Origin: Pigoraptor chileana
Lineage: Eukaryota; Opisthokonta; Filasterea
Assembly (NCBI GenBank): GCA_943704495.1
Contig: CALSCR010003485.1
Coordinates: 1-34,816 of the forward strand
Direction of reading: 5' to 3'
Length of the DNA: 34,816 nucleotides
Both the position numbers and the translations under genes were made by a program. Under the pieces are notes generated by a model, which did not search any database, was not told the DNA's origin, and saw only the letters and a list, made by a program, of their open reading frames with translations. Below, piece after piece: positions 21,551 through 30,949 of this stretch. Every line of letters starts with the position of its first letter. The first letter of the stretch is position 1.

Positions 21551-23116
21551 ATGTTGGTTGTTACGGTTGGGTTCAATTCGCTCGCTCCCGAAACGGTGGC
21601 CACATTGTCCCGTATCTGTCGAACGCGGACGTTTCGTCGCTGTCGAAGGTCAGCAGTGTGCTGCACGCGCACCTTCGTAAAGCGCTTGTACCACCTGTGG
21701 CCGCTCTATGTGCGGAAGTATGTGGAGGAGCCTGTCTTTCGCGAGTAGGTGAAGGCAGCGATTCCTGTGAACCGGACTGTTCTCGAAGGTCACGTGCTGC
21801 ACCCCACGAAGGACGGCCAAGTTATCGATCGGTCGCCGAAAGACCTCTCTCCGTTTGCTGGCGTGCACACCGCAAACATTGGCATGTGTGATTCGTCAGC
21901 AGACTTCTCTCCATTGCGTGGAGCACATACAGTGGACTTGAATCTCTGTTTCGGAAGTTCGCGTTCCGACGTGTTATCGCACCTTGCGGATACAACTGTA
22001 ATTTCAGCACGTTTTTGACATTGTCAGGAGCACCTTGCCTCTCTGCAGTGCAATATGTGTCGGTCACGAATGGTCGGGCAATTTGCAGTGTCTTGAGGGT
22101 GTGCCTCGAGTTGATCTGCACTTCAGCCGTTTCACGGATTTGTCGCCATTGCGACTCGCAAAATATGTGCTCCTCAACGAAATCGATGTTGAAGATATCT
22201 CGGCGCTCGCAAATGCACGTGAGATTCGCCTCATGAAGTGTCCGAAAATCATGGACGTGTCAATGTTGAAGAATGTTCGTGTCTTTATCATGGACGATTG
22301 TGATTTTACGGCAATGCCCCCCGCACTTGGCTCGATACACAGGCTGGAACTGACCTCGCCTGTGCTGCGGGATGTATCGGCAGTGCGGTCCATACACACG
22401 CTCATTCTGGTTAATTGCCACAAAATTGAGAATATCAGTGCGCTGCGTAATGTTCAGCACACACTTGATCTTTCCGTGGGCAGGAACACATATGTTGGAA
22501 TGCCCACGTTTGACGTGTCGAGTTTGTTGCGACTTCACACGCTTCGGCTTGATTTCCGTCCCATCACTGGTATATCTCAACTGGGTGGTGTTCATACGCT
22601 ATCCATTGCCCGCGCAAAATTCAATGATGATGACCTGTCATCGCTGAGATCGGTTCACACACTGAGCCTCTCATCCACACGCGTTGCCGATGTGTTGTCT
22701 CTTGGTAATGTGCACACTCTTGATCTCTCATTTTGTGAACAACTTGGTGACCTGTCAGCACTCTCGCGTTGCTACTCCTTGAATTTCAGATCTGCGAGTG
22801 TTTGCGCTGTTTCGTCACTGGGAGGGGTGCACACACTTGTGCTACGAAACACGACTGTCTCTGATGTGTCTGGTCTGGGTGGCGTGCTGCTAGAATGCCT
22901 GTGTCCGATGTGTCTATGATGGGTGGTGTGCATTTCCTCAAGTTGAGAGATTGCAAAAATGTGACGGATGTGTCTGCTCTTGGAAACGTGCACACTTTGT
23001 ACCTTGACGGTACGCGTGTGATGGATGTCTCATCGCTGTCACGCGTCTGTGTTCTCTCGGTTGACGACTCACTCAAGAGCGACTGGTTGAAGGGGAGCGT
23101 TCGTAAGCTTCTGTAA
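21551..23116 (+). pseudogene. Broken F-box-like/leucine-rich repeat gene
   Basis: Homology continues across all three frames. It opens NSLAPETVA (ATG at 21551), shifts at about 21600 to HIVPYLSNADVSSLSKVSSV (an F-box-like helix pattern), and returns to the first frame for LYHLWPLYVRKYVEEPVFRE, which ends in a TAG at 21746-21748. Irregular LRRs resume in frame (FAGVHTANI, RGAHTVDLNL), shift again at about 22015, and run as about 14 units of 20-23 residues of the form DVSxLGxVHTLxLS up to about 22885. A last shift leads to VTDVSALGNVHTLYLDG and a stop at 23116. No splice signals fit the breaks, and neighbouring genes have clean frames, so decay is likelier than sequencing error. If intact it would resemble an F-box/LRR adaptor; function is inferred only. 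Confidence 0.75.
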
Positions 23117-23679
23117 GCGTGTCATTTCAGTTGTACCGTATGCATGTGAATAGCAACATAAGATTGACTCAAAATATTCTTCTGCCTTTATTTACCATAA
23201 CAAATTCCACTGAGCTAATGCACGAAAGATTGGTTGCTATACGATACAATGGGATGTAAGGATGCAGTAGGGTACATGCAGGATACTTTTGGGTCAGCGT
23301 CTCAAAATCGGGACCAAAATTGGACTTGTCTGATCACGTGATCCGGAGAGTCTCCACGTGCCAGCCAGCTAATAATCTCAGCAGTCGGTCAGCCGGTTCG
23401 GACGCGGTTGATCATGTTGTGATGAGGTGCGATGGCATACACACAAGTGCCTGCCAAAGTAACTTGCGAGTGACCACCGCCGAATCGAGGTCTGTCTCTT
23501 TTCTGAATCTGTCTCGATGAAGCCAACAACCGTCACTGAAGCTCCCTTGTAGAGCACTCCATCAACACTTGCACGAGAAACTAACACTTAGATGTGCACA
23601 CAACGTGTGTAGGAGTGACACTTCACAATACTGCCTCGCACACGTGAACCAGCGTCAGTAGTAACGCACACTTGTCGCC
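23117..23679. other. Intergenic region upstream of NVL
   Basis: About 560 bases. It is AT-richer at the left end. GATCACGTGATC at 23332-23343 is a perfect 12-base palindrome, with further CACGTG at 23355-23360 and 23641-23646. The last lies 34 bases before the NVL ATG. Confidence 0.55.
23332..23343. promoter_or_regulatory. GATCACGTGATC palindrome upstream of NVL
   Basis: A perfect 12-base palindrome centred on CACGTG, the longest such site in the window. It lies about 340 bases upstream of the NVL start. Confidence 0.5.
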
Positions 23680-26600
23680 ATGGGCAACGCTCGCAAGGGC
23701 CAGCGCGGCCCTGCCGGCAGTAGTGGCACACACAGTGGCGCACAATATGTGTTTGATCGCAGGATGATCCCGAGGGTCCGCGAGTACATTGCGGAGCAGC
23801 AGGCGCTTGGCCCCGGCAAGGCTCGCATAGATTCAGACTCTGCAGCGGTGTGTGATTCGTGTGTGCTGCTGTGTGTGTGCGTGCGTGTGCGTGTTTATGT
23901 TTGTGTTTGTTGTGTGTGTGCATGTATGTGCTTGTGCGTGCGTGCGTGTGTGGTGTGTGTGTGCTTCTGATGAGCATGCAGGCACGAATGGCATTTACAT
24001 CAAATTAGAGCCTAGCTTGCATAGTTCACACTGTGTAATTCGACCTCATTTGTATGAGTTCCAGAGCTATGATCTCGGAATCCCCTATCATCCGATAGCA
24101 GGACTAAAGGGAGTCATGTTCAATCACTAATGTTTGTGCCCTTTTGCCTCCCGATCGGAGCAGGACTACTTGCGACGCGCATTCCCGCGTGACTATGCGC
24201 GCAAGGCACGTGCGCCCTTCAAGGCAACCGTCGAGCGTGTACTCGATCTTATCCGTCGCCTCCGGGGAGGGTCAGAGGAAGCGCGTCTGCTCGCAGTTGA
24301 AGAGCGTCGGCGTAGCAGCATGCGGCCGGATGACTTGTCCAGCGATGACTCTGACTCTGAATCCCTCGACGACATTCCGCAAGACGGCAAGAACGAAAGC
24401 GATGAAGAGGAGGGGGCGATCGAGTTCAAGGCCGATGGGCTCGTGGCTGGCGAGCTGTCGGATGCAATCGGCGGCGCTGCTGTGGAGGGCGGCGTGGAGG
24501 GTGATACGGTGTGCGACCCGACAAAAACGCCCGCGCGGGGCATGTCTCCAGTGCCAATGGCGCTTGATACGCCCACGGCTCTCTCGTACAATCCGTTTGC
24601 GGGGAACACACGCCCTTCTGGTGTGTCTGGGCTGTCCGGGCACCCCACTCCCACCCAAGTGGGAGGGCTCGGCTCGTCTGAAGGCGCCGCCGCACCAGTC
24701 ACAGCGCCGCGGACACGTCCCTCAAAACGCCGTCTGGACAAATCGCATTCGCAGAGAGGAGATGTCGGGGGTAGTGGAGGGTCGAGTGGCGCAAGTCTCA
24801 TTACTCGCCCGTCGGTGACATTTGCAGACGTCGGTGGCATTGAGAGTTGCTTGCAAGAAGTGCGCGAGCTGATCGAGTGGCCGCTGACTCACCCGGAGAT
24901 ATATTCGCACCTTGGCGTGGAGCCCCCGCGGGGCATTCTTCTCCACGGCCCGCCCGGATGCGGAAAGACAATGCTCGCGAATGCCATTGCTGGCGAGTTG
25001 GAGGTGGGTGTATACTCGATTAGCACTGTCTGTCGGCCCTGTTTGCCCACATGTAGTCAATAAGAGCATTGCCGCTATAATCTATTGTCCCCATACTGCT
25101 TCCATTTCGGGGCATGGCACCCGCATCTCCCTGTATGGCTTTCATTGACCATCTCCTTTTGCGTTTTTTTCAGGTTCCATTTCTCCGGGTGTCCGCACCC
25201 GAAATCGTCTCTGGCATGTCCGGTGAATCCGAGGCCAAAATCCGCGATTTATTTGCGCAGGCTGTGGAGGCGGCGCCGTGCCTTGTCTTTATCGACGAGA
25301 TTGACGCCATCACACCTAAGCGCGAGACAGCCCAGCGCGAGATGGAGCGACGCATGGTAGCCCAGCTGCTCACTTGCATGGATGGTCTGTCTCTTGAGAA
25401 CACCGGCGGCCGCCCCGTGCTTGTTATTGGCGCCACAAACAGGCCAGACTCGCTCGACATCGCTCTGCGTCGGGCGGGGCGTTTCGACAGAGAAATATCC
25501 ATTGGAGTGCCGGATGAAGCCGCGCGTGCACGCATCCTCGGCGTCGTATGCTCAAAGCTGCGGCTCTCTGGGGACTTTGACTTTGACTTGCTCGGACGCA
25601 AAACGCCTGGTTATGTTGGCGCCGATTTGTCTGCGCTTGCAAAAGAGGCTGCCGTCATTGCTGTCAATCGTATATTCCACTCGCTGTGGGGTGGCGACAT
25701 GCCCGTGGAGACCAAGGACGCCGGTCACGTGCGGGATGCATACACGTCTCAACCGCCGACGCGAGAGGGGACGCCGGGGCCCGTGCACGTGTCTGTTGCG
25801 CTGCGGGGCATGGTGAGTGATAGACTCCGCGCACACGGTGGTCCGCTGTCCCCCACCCAGCTCGCACAGCTGAGCATAACAATGGAGGACTTCACAATGG
25901 CACTCACGAAGGTGCAGCCGTCGTCGAAGCGCGAGGGATTCGCCACCGTCCCAGGGGTCACGTGGGCAGATGTGGGGGCGCTGGAGGATGTGCGCGCGGA
26001 GTTGAAGATGGCTATTTTGGAGCCGATTCGGGCGCCTGAGCGGTTCGCGCAGGTTGGGCTGAGTGCGCCGGCGGGAGTGCTGCTGTATGGACCGCCCGGA
26101 TGTGGCAAGACGATGCTCGCTAAGGCCATCGCGAACGAAAGTGGCGCAAATTTCATATCTATCAAAGGTATGCACTGCATTCCCGCAGTCTCTTCTTTTG
26201 TTTTTTATTATTGATTTGGTTGTTGTGTTTTCGTATGTTTTGTTTTGGTTGTGCGGTTATTCTTGGTGACCTCACTTTGTCGGATGAGCTCATATCTATG
26301 CCGGAGCTGATGCTGGGGTTTCTTGTTTCTTATGTGCCTCTTTGCTGGGTGTACATCTCTGCACGAACACACGCACACTGCGGCAGGCCCCGAGCTCTTG
26401 AACAAGTATGTCGGCGAGAGCGAGCGTGCTGTGCGCCAGGTGTTCCAGCGTGCACAGGCATCGTCGCCCTGTGTCATCTTTTTCGATGAGCTTGACGCAT
26501 TGTGCCCCCGCCGCGGACAGAGCTCGGACTCGCACGCCAGCGAGAGGGTTGTGAACCAGCTGCTCACCGAAATGGACGGTCTGGAGACCCGGCGCCAGGC

Positions 26601-27386
26601 ATGTCGATGTGTCATGTCATCGATTTAGCCCTGGATGTTAGCCCCTCAAACTCAACCAGCCCTAACCAAGCCTAACCTTTGCCACTTCCAAAGTTCCACG
26701 TATGCAATTATTACCTGTGCGTGTTGTGATAGCGCATTTCTCGATGCCAATGCTGACGCAAATCCATCCGTGTCTCTGTCAACCAAAATATGGCGCAGGT
26801 GTTTGTGATCGCAGCCACCAATCGGCCGGACATTATCGATCCCGCAATGCTGCGACCGGGACGTCTCGACAAACTGCTCTATGTCGGCCTCCCAACCGAA
26901 GCGGGCCGCGCCTCCATTCTCCGCACTCTTGTGCTGGGAAAGCCGATTGCGGAAGACGTCGATGTCAACGTCCTTGCACGTGACCACCGCTGTGCGGGCA
27001 TGAGCGGCGCGGACCTGGCGTCTCTTGTGCGCGAGGCGTGTGTGGCGGCATTGAAGGAGGCTTTTGCGGCTGATGATGCACGGGCAAGCATTTCCCCGGA
27101 GGCACTCGGCGCCGTGGCTGCTCCGGATGCGCTCGTGCCCGTGATTGTGAGCAAGGTGCACATGGAAGCCGCATTTAGAAATGTGCAGCCGTCGGTTTCC
27201 GAAAAAGACAGCGCGCGGTACAGTGCCATGAGCGGCCGTCTGCGGCGAGTGCGGGCTCACGTGACTGCCGGAGCCGTTGCGGACGACGATGCAGTCAAGT
27301 CCGCACCCCATGAACCGATGGATGGGGTTGCGGATGGCGCTGCGCCACCCGATTCCGCTCCCGACGCCGGCGTGTCCCTCAACTGA
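23680..27386 (+). CDS. NVL: NVL/Rix7-type double AAA ATPase (ribosome biogenesis)
   Basis: NVL (yeast Rix7) is a nuclear type II AAA unfoldase that remodels pre-60S particles. Exons 23680-23847, 24164-25003, 25174-26167, 26387-26598 and 26799-27386 give 933 residues. The N-terminal helical domain is split by intron 1 ([13 protein letters not shown] ... [20 protein letters not shown]). An acidic Ser-rich linker follows, then AAA domain 1 (GPPGCGKTM at about 317, Walker [11 protein letters not shown]) and AAA domain 2 (GPPGCGKTM at about 642, Walker [11 protein letters not shown], arginine fingers in LRPGRLDK). Domain 2 has the NVL signature [13 protein letters not shown]...[23 protein letters not shown]. 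Intron 4 (26599-26798) starts with GC rather than GT, and homology fixes the junction as [13 protein letters not shown]. The acceptor of exon 2 could be three bases earlier. It is tail to tail with AFG2. Confidence 0.95.
23858..23966. repeat. Degenerate GT repeat in NVL intron 1
   Basis: The first NVL intron (23848-24163) opens GTGTGTGATTCGTGTG and continues for over 100 bases as imperfect GT/GTGC repeat in sense orientation. Confidence 0.8.
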
Positions 27387-27785
27387 CGCGTTTGATACTG
27401 GTGACTGTAAAATTAACAAACGTCAAACATTAATTTGGCACCATATTTCGACAATGACTGACAGGAGTGGTGCGGATGCGTGTCCAGACAGATGAAACCC
27501 GAGTGTTACCAGTGTAATTGCATCCAGAATGTCGACGTCGGTCACATCATCATCGTCACTTGACATGACGATTGCCTGCGTGAATTGTCTCACTTTTGCG
27601 ACACACTGAGACCTTTATTCGTACGACACAACTTTTTCAATTTGAAATTTCCGGTCAATTTCGCACAAAGGAGCAGTGCCTATCTCCCTCTGTATGCCAG
27701 AAACATGACACACAGATCCACCGCCAATTCAGCTCGATTAATTTACGGATTTATTTACAGACAACACCCACACTCATGCCGCAAC
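27387..27785. other. Convergent intergenic region between NVL and AFG2
   Basis: About 400 AT-richer bases containing both 3' UTRs. No repeat, RNA gene or ORF of note was seen. Confidence 0.55.
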
Positions 27786-30646
27786 CTAACCTCTTGTGCC
27801 AAATTTCGTCCGGTAATTATCGTAGAACTGCAGCATTGCGTCTGTTATCTGCCCGGGAATGCGCTTCATTGCCCGCGCAAAGTGTGCTGCCGTCACAGTC
27901 GACGCCCCCAAGTCATCCTCCATTGCACACAGCGCCGCTTCCCGGCAAATCGCACCAATCTCAGCCCCGGACCGTCCCGCCGACGCAGTCGCAAGACTCG
28001 CAATAGACACGGATGCGTCGAGTGGGGTGCGACGGAGCGCAATGCGGAATATGGCGTCACGGGCGGGCTCGTCGGGGGGCGCAACGTATATCATTCTGCG
28101 AGCAAACGAGGTGGACGATGAGTCTGTTCACTGAGCACTTTCGCGATTCACAACTGGTATGTATGAAGGGATGCAATCCCCCAAATGTAATCCTTTGAGA
28201 AGGAGCAAACTGCACACACACACACAAACACACGCACACACACACACACACCTGTCAATTCTACCGGGCCGGAGGAGTGCTTTGTCGATGAGATCGGGCC
28301 GGTTTGTTGCAGCAACAACAGTCACGTGCCCACGTGCTTCGATGCCGTCGAGTTCCGACAGCAGCTGACTCAGCACTCTGTCAAACACACCTCCCCCGGA
28401 TGAGCCGCCGTCAGATCGTGCACCGGCCATCGAGTCGATTTCGTCGAAAAACACAATCGACGGCGATGCCGCACGTGCCTGGGCATCGTGTGCATTTACA
28501 TACAATGAATGTGTGTGTGTGTGTGTGTGTTGTGTGTGTGTGTGTGTGTGTGTGTTTTGAAGGGAGACGGGGGGCATGTGTGCATCCATGTGTGAGCGGT
28601 CACAGCCAGGCCACTGCAATGCTCTGATACTGCCACGGGACACGTATGTGCACACACTCTACCAAAACAACTGGCGATCGGACTCTAGGGCACAGCTGAC
28701 AGAAAACAAGGTACACATCCAATAACAGGAGCAGTGTGAACACACACCTTCCTGAACACTTCCCGCACAGCGCGCTCCGACTCCCCGACCCACTTGGAGA
28801 AGAGCTGCGGTCCTTTGACGGCGATGAAGTTGAGGCCACTCTCCGTTGCGAGCGCCTTTGCCATGAGCGTCTTGCTGCATCCGGGCGGTCCATAGAGCAG
28901 TATGCCCTTCGGCGGCCGCACACCCATGCGCACAAATGCATCCGGGTGCCGCAGTGGCCACTCAACGGCCTCGCGCAGCCGCTGCTTCGTCTCAGCCTGC
29001 CCACCGATATCGTCCCATCGCACGGTCGGTACTTCCACCGCCACCTCACGCATTGCACTCGGCGCAATTGCCGCCGCTGCAGCGTGAAGGTCGTCCGTCG
29101 TAACAACGGCCTCAGTAACAACAGTCTCCATATCAGCCGCTTCACCGCCCATTCTCGGCGTTGGTACACACGATCGCTTGAGGGCGCACAGTGCCGCCTC
29201 CTTCACGAGTGCAGCAATGTCCGCGCCCACATATCCGTGCGTTCGTGCGGCGACTGCCTCGAGATCATCCGGGGCTACACTGTGAGGAATATCGCGCATG
29301 AGCACATGGAGTATGTCCAGGCGGGCGCTCGCAGACGGAATGCCAATCTCAATCTCAACATCGAATCTTCCCGGCCGCCGCAGCGCAGGATCAAGCGAGT
29401 TGACGCGGTTTGTGGCCCCTATTACGACCACGTGTGGCGGTGGCGGCCGTGATGGGGAGGAGGCTGCACCCGACTGGTCCCCACCATCCCTGTGATCTCC
29501 GCCGCTACTCTTTTCCTCGGCGCCGTCCATCAGCGTGAGCAGAGTGCCCACAACGCGCTTCTCTGACTCGCCCTTCCCATCCTCTCTTCGCGGACATATT
29601 GCGTCGATTTCGTCGATAAAGACAATGGCCGGTGCCTTTGACGCGGCCTCAGCAAACACAGCCCGCAAGTTGGCCTCAGTTTCACCGTAAAACTTGCTCA
29701 CTAATTCGGGGCCGTTGACACAGACCACGTGACACTTGCACTCGGACGCCACACTCCTCGCAATCAGCGTCTTGCCGGTGCCGGGCGGGCCGTAGAGTAG
29801 CACGCCGCGCGGCCGCGGAAGACCCAGGCGCGCGTATAATTCGGGGCGTGTCAGAGGCAGTTCCACGACCTCGCGAATCGCCGCCATCTGCGTCGCAAGG
29901 CCACCGACGATGCGTGCACGTGACGCATTGTCTGTCTGTGCAGAGGGCACAGCTGGAGGTCGGCTGGCATCACTTGCAGGAATGTACTTTGTCTGTCGCG
30001 AAGTGCGGTAAAAGGGCGAGGAAGGAGAATCAATGGAATTTGAGCGGGATAAAGACACGAGCGGCGGGGCATCCACCGAAACAATTTGGAACTGACGCGT
30101 GCGCCCGTATAGTCCTATGCGATATCGGCTTCCGATGGAAATGACTCGGTCTTCCATCTGTGCCGCAACATGTGCCATGACGGCGCCGTCGCTGCCTGCT
30201 CCATCCTCCTCGGCGTCGAAGCGAACAGTCACACGCACGCACGTGAGAAGGGCATCCGGTATTCTTGAGATGACGACTGAGTCGCCGATGCCGACGCCCG
30301 CGTTGAGTCGCATGATGGGCGTCATGGCAACAGCGCCCGCGCGAAGTTGCTTTGATGGAAACACCACTCCAACGGCAGCCACGTGACCCACGTGACCGAC
30401 CCCGACACCGCCCGCAGCGCTCACCGCAACGCAGTCGCCGAGGGCAAGGCCGTGGCGGCGCAGATCGGCGACGCACGCGAGCAGTGCATCCCGTCGAAAG
30501 GTGGAGACGTCGATGCCGGCATCGCGCTCGGGGGCAACGCGCGCACACAGCAGCGCCTGCGACGGCAGCGATGATGCAGGCGCGGACCCTGCGGATGCAG
30601 TCGGTGGCTGTATATCCATGTGTGACACTTCGTCCGCCCGACGCAT
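27786..30646 (-). CDS. AFG2: AFG2/SPATA5/Drg1-type double AAA ATPase (60S subunit maturation)
   Basis: Drg1/Afg2 (human SPATA5) is a cytoplasmic type II AAA ATPase that strips shuttling factors such as Rlp24 from pre-60S particles. Exons 28748-30646, 28252-28478 and 27786-28095 give 811 residues. The N-terminal double-psi-barrel-like domain is followed by AAA domain 1 (GPPGTGKTL at about 286, Walker [11 protein letters not shown]) and AAA domain 2 (GPPGCSKTL at about 586, Walker [19 protein letters not shown]). The Cys-Ser in the second Walker A is a hallmark of this subfamily and separates it from Cdc48 and NVL. The C-terminus [19 protein letters not shown] also fits. Introns 1 and 2 both start GTGTGTG and run into GT repeats. 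Start: ATG at 30644-30646; a second Met ten codons in is possible. Confidence 0.95.
28213..28251. repeat. CA repeat at AFG2 intron 2 donor
   Basis: CACACA tract ending exactly at the splice donor of AFG2 intron 2 (28096-28251). In sense it reads GTGTGTGTGTGTGCGTG. Confidence 0.88.
28508..28557. repeat. GT repeat inside AFG2 intron 1
   Basis: A nearly perfect 50-base GT run with a single TT break, located toward the acceptor side of AFG2 intron 1 (28479-28747). It is CA on the gene's sense strand. Confidence 0.9.
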
Positions 30647-30949
30647 GCCGTCTTGAAAGTGTCGCCGCCGTGTCGTTTGTAGTCAATTGTCAGTGTCTGC
30701 AGACTCATGTCCCACGGTAACCCTATCCTGCGTAACCCTAGCCCACGTGCGTGGGTCACGTGTCAACCGAACCAGGTGCCCCGGATGTCAGTCTGTCAGC
30801 CACATTCCCCTCAGCCGCCCAATCGGGACAGCCTGGTGGCTTTTCCATGAAGCACGGAGACTGTGTGTGTGTTGAAAGATTGCGCGAATTGTGCAATAAG
30901 AAACCTTTAGTGCGTGGGCGATGCTGTTGTGAGAGGGTAATCTTTGAAG
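30647..30949. promoter_or_regulatory. Divergent promoter between AFG2 and GH125
   Basis: About 300 bases shared by AFG2 (minus) and the GH125 gene (plus). Two TAACCCTA telo-box motifs lie at 30718-30725 and 30733-30740, and two CACGTG E-boxes at 30744-30749 and 30757-30762, all about 70-120 bases upstream of the AFG2 ATG. Telo-boxes mark many ribosome-biogenesis promoters in plants, and Rap1-like sites do so in yeasts, so the pairing with AFG2 is suggestive. Function is inferred. Confidence 0.55.

Noticed and set aside
21551-23116. Functional LRR gene using programmed frameshifting or several introns
   Set aside because: At least four disruptions in unrelated sequence contexts plus a stop, with no consistent slippery site or splice consensus; decay is simpler.
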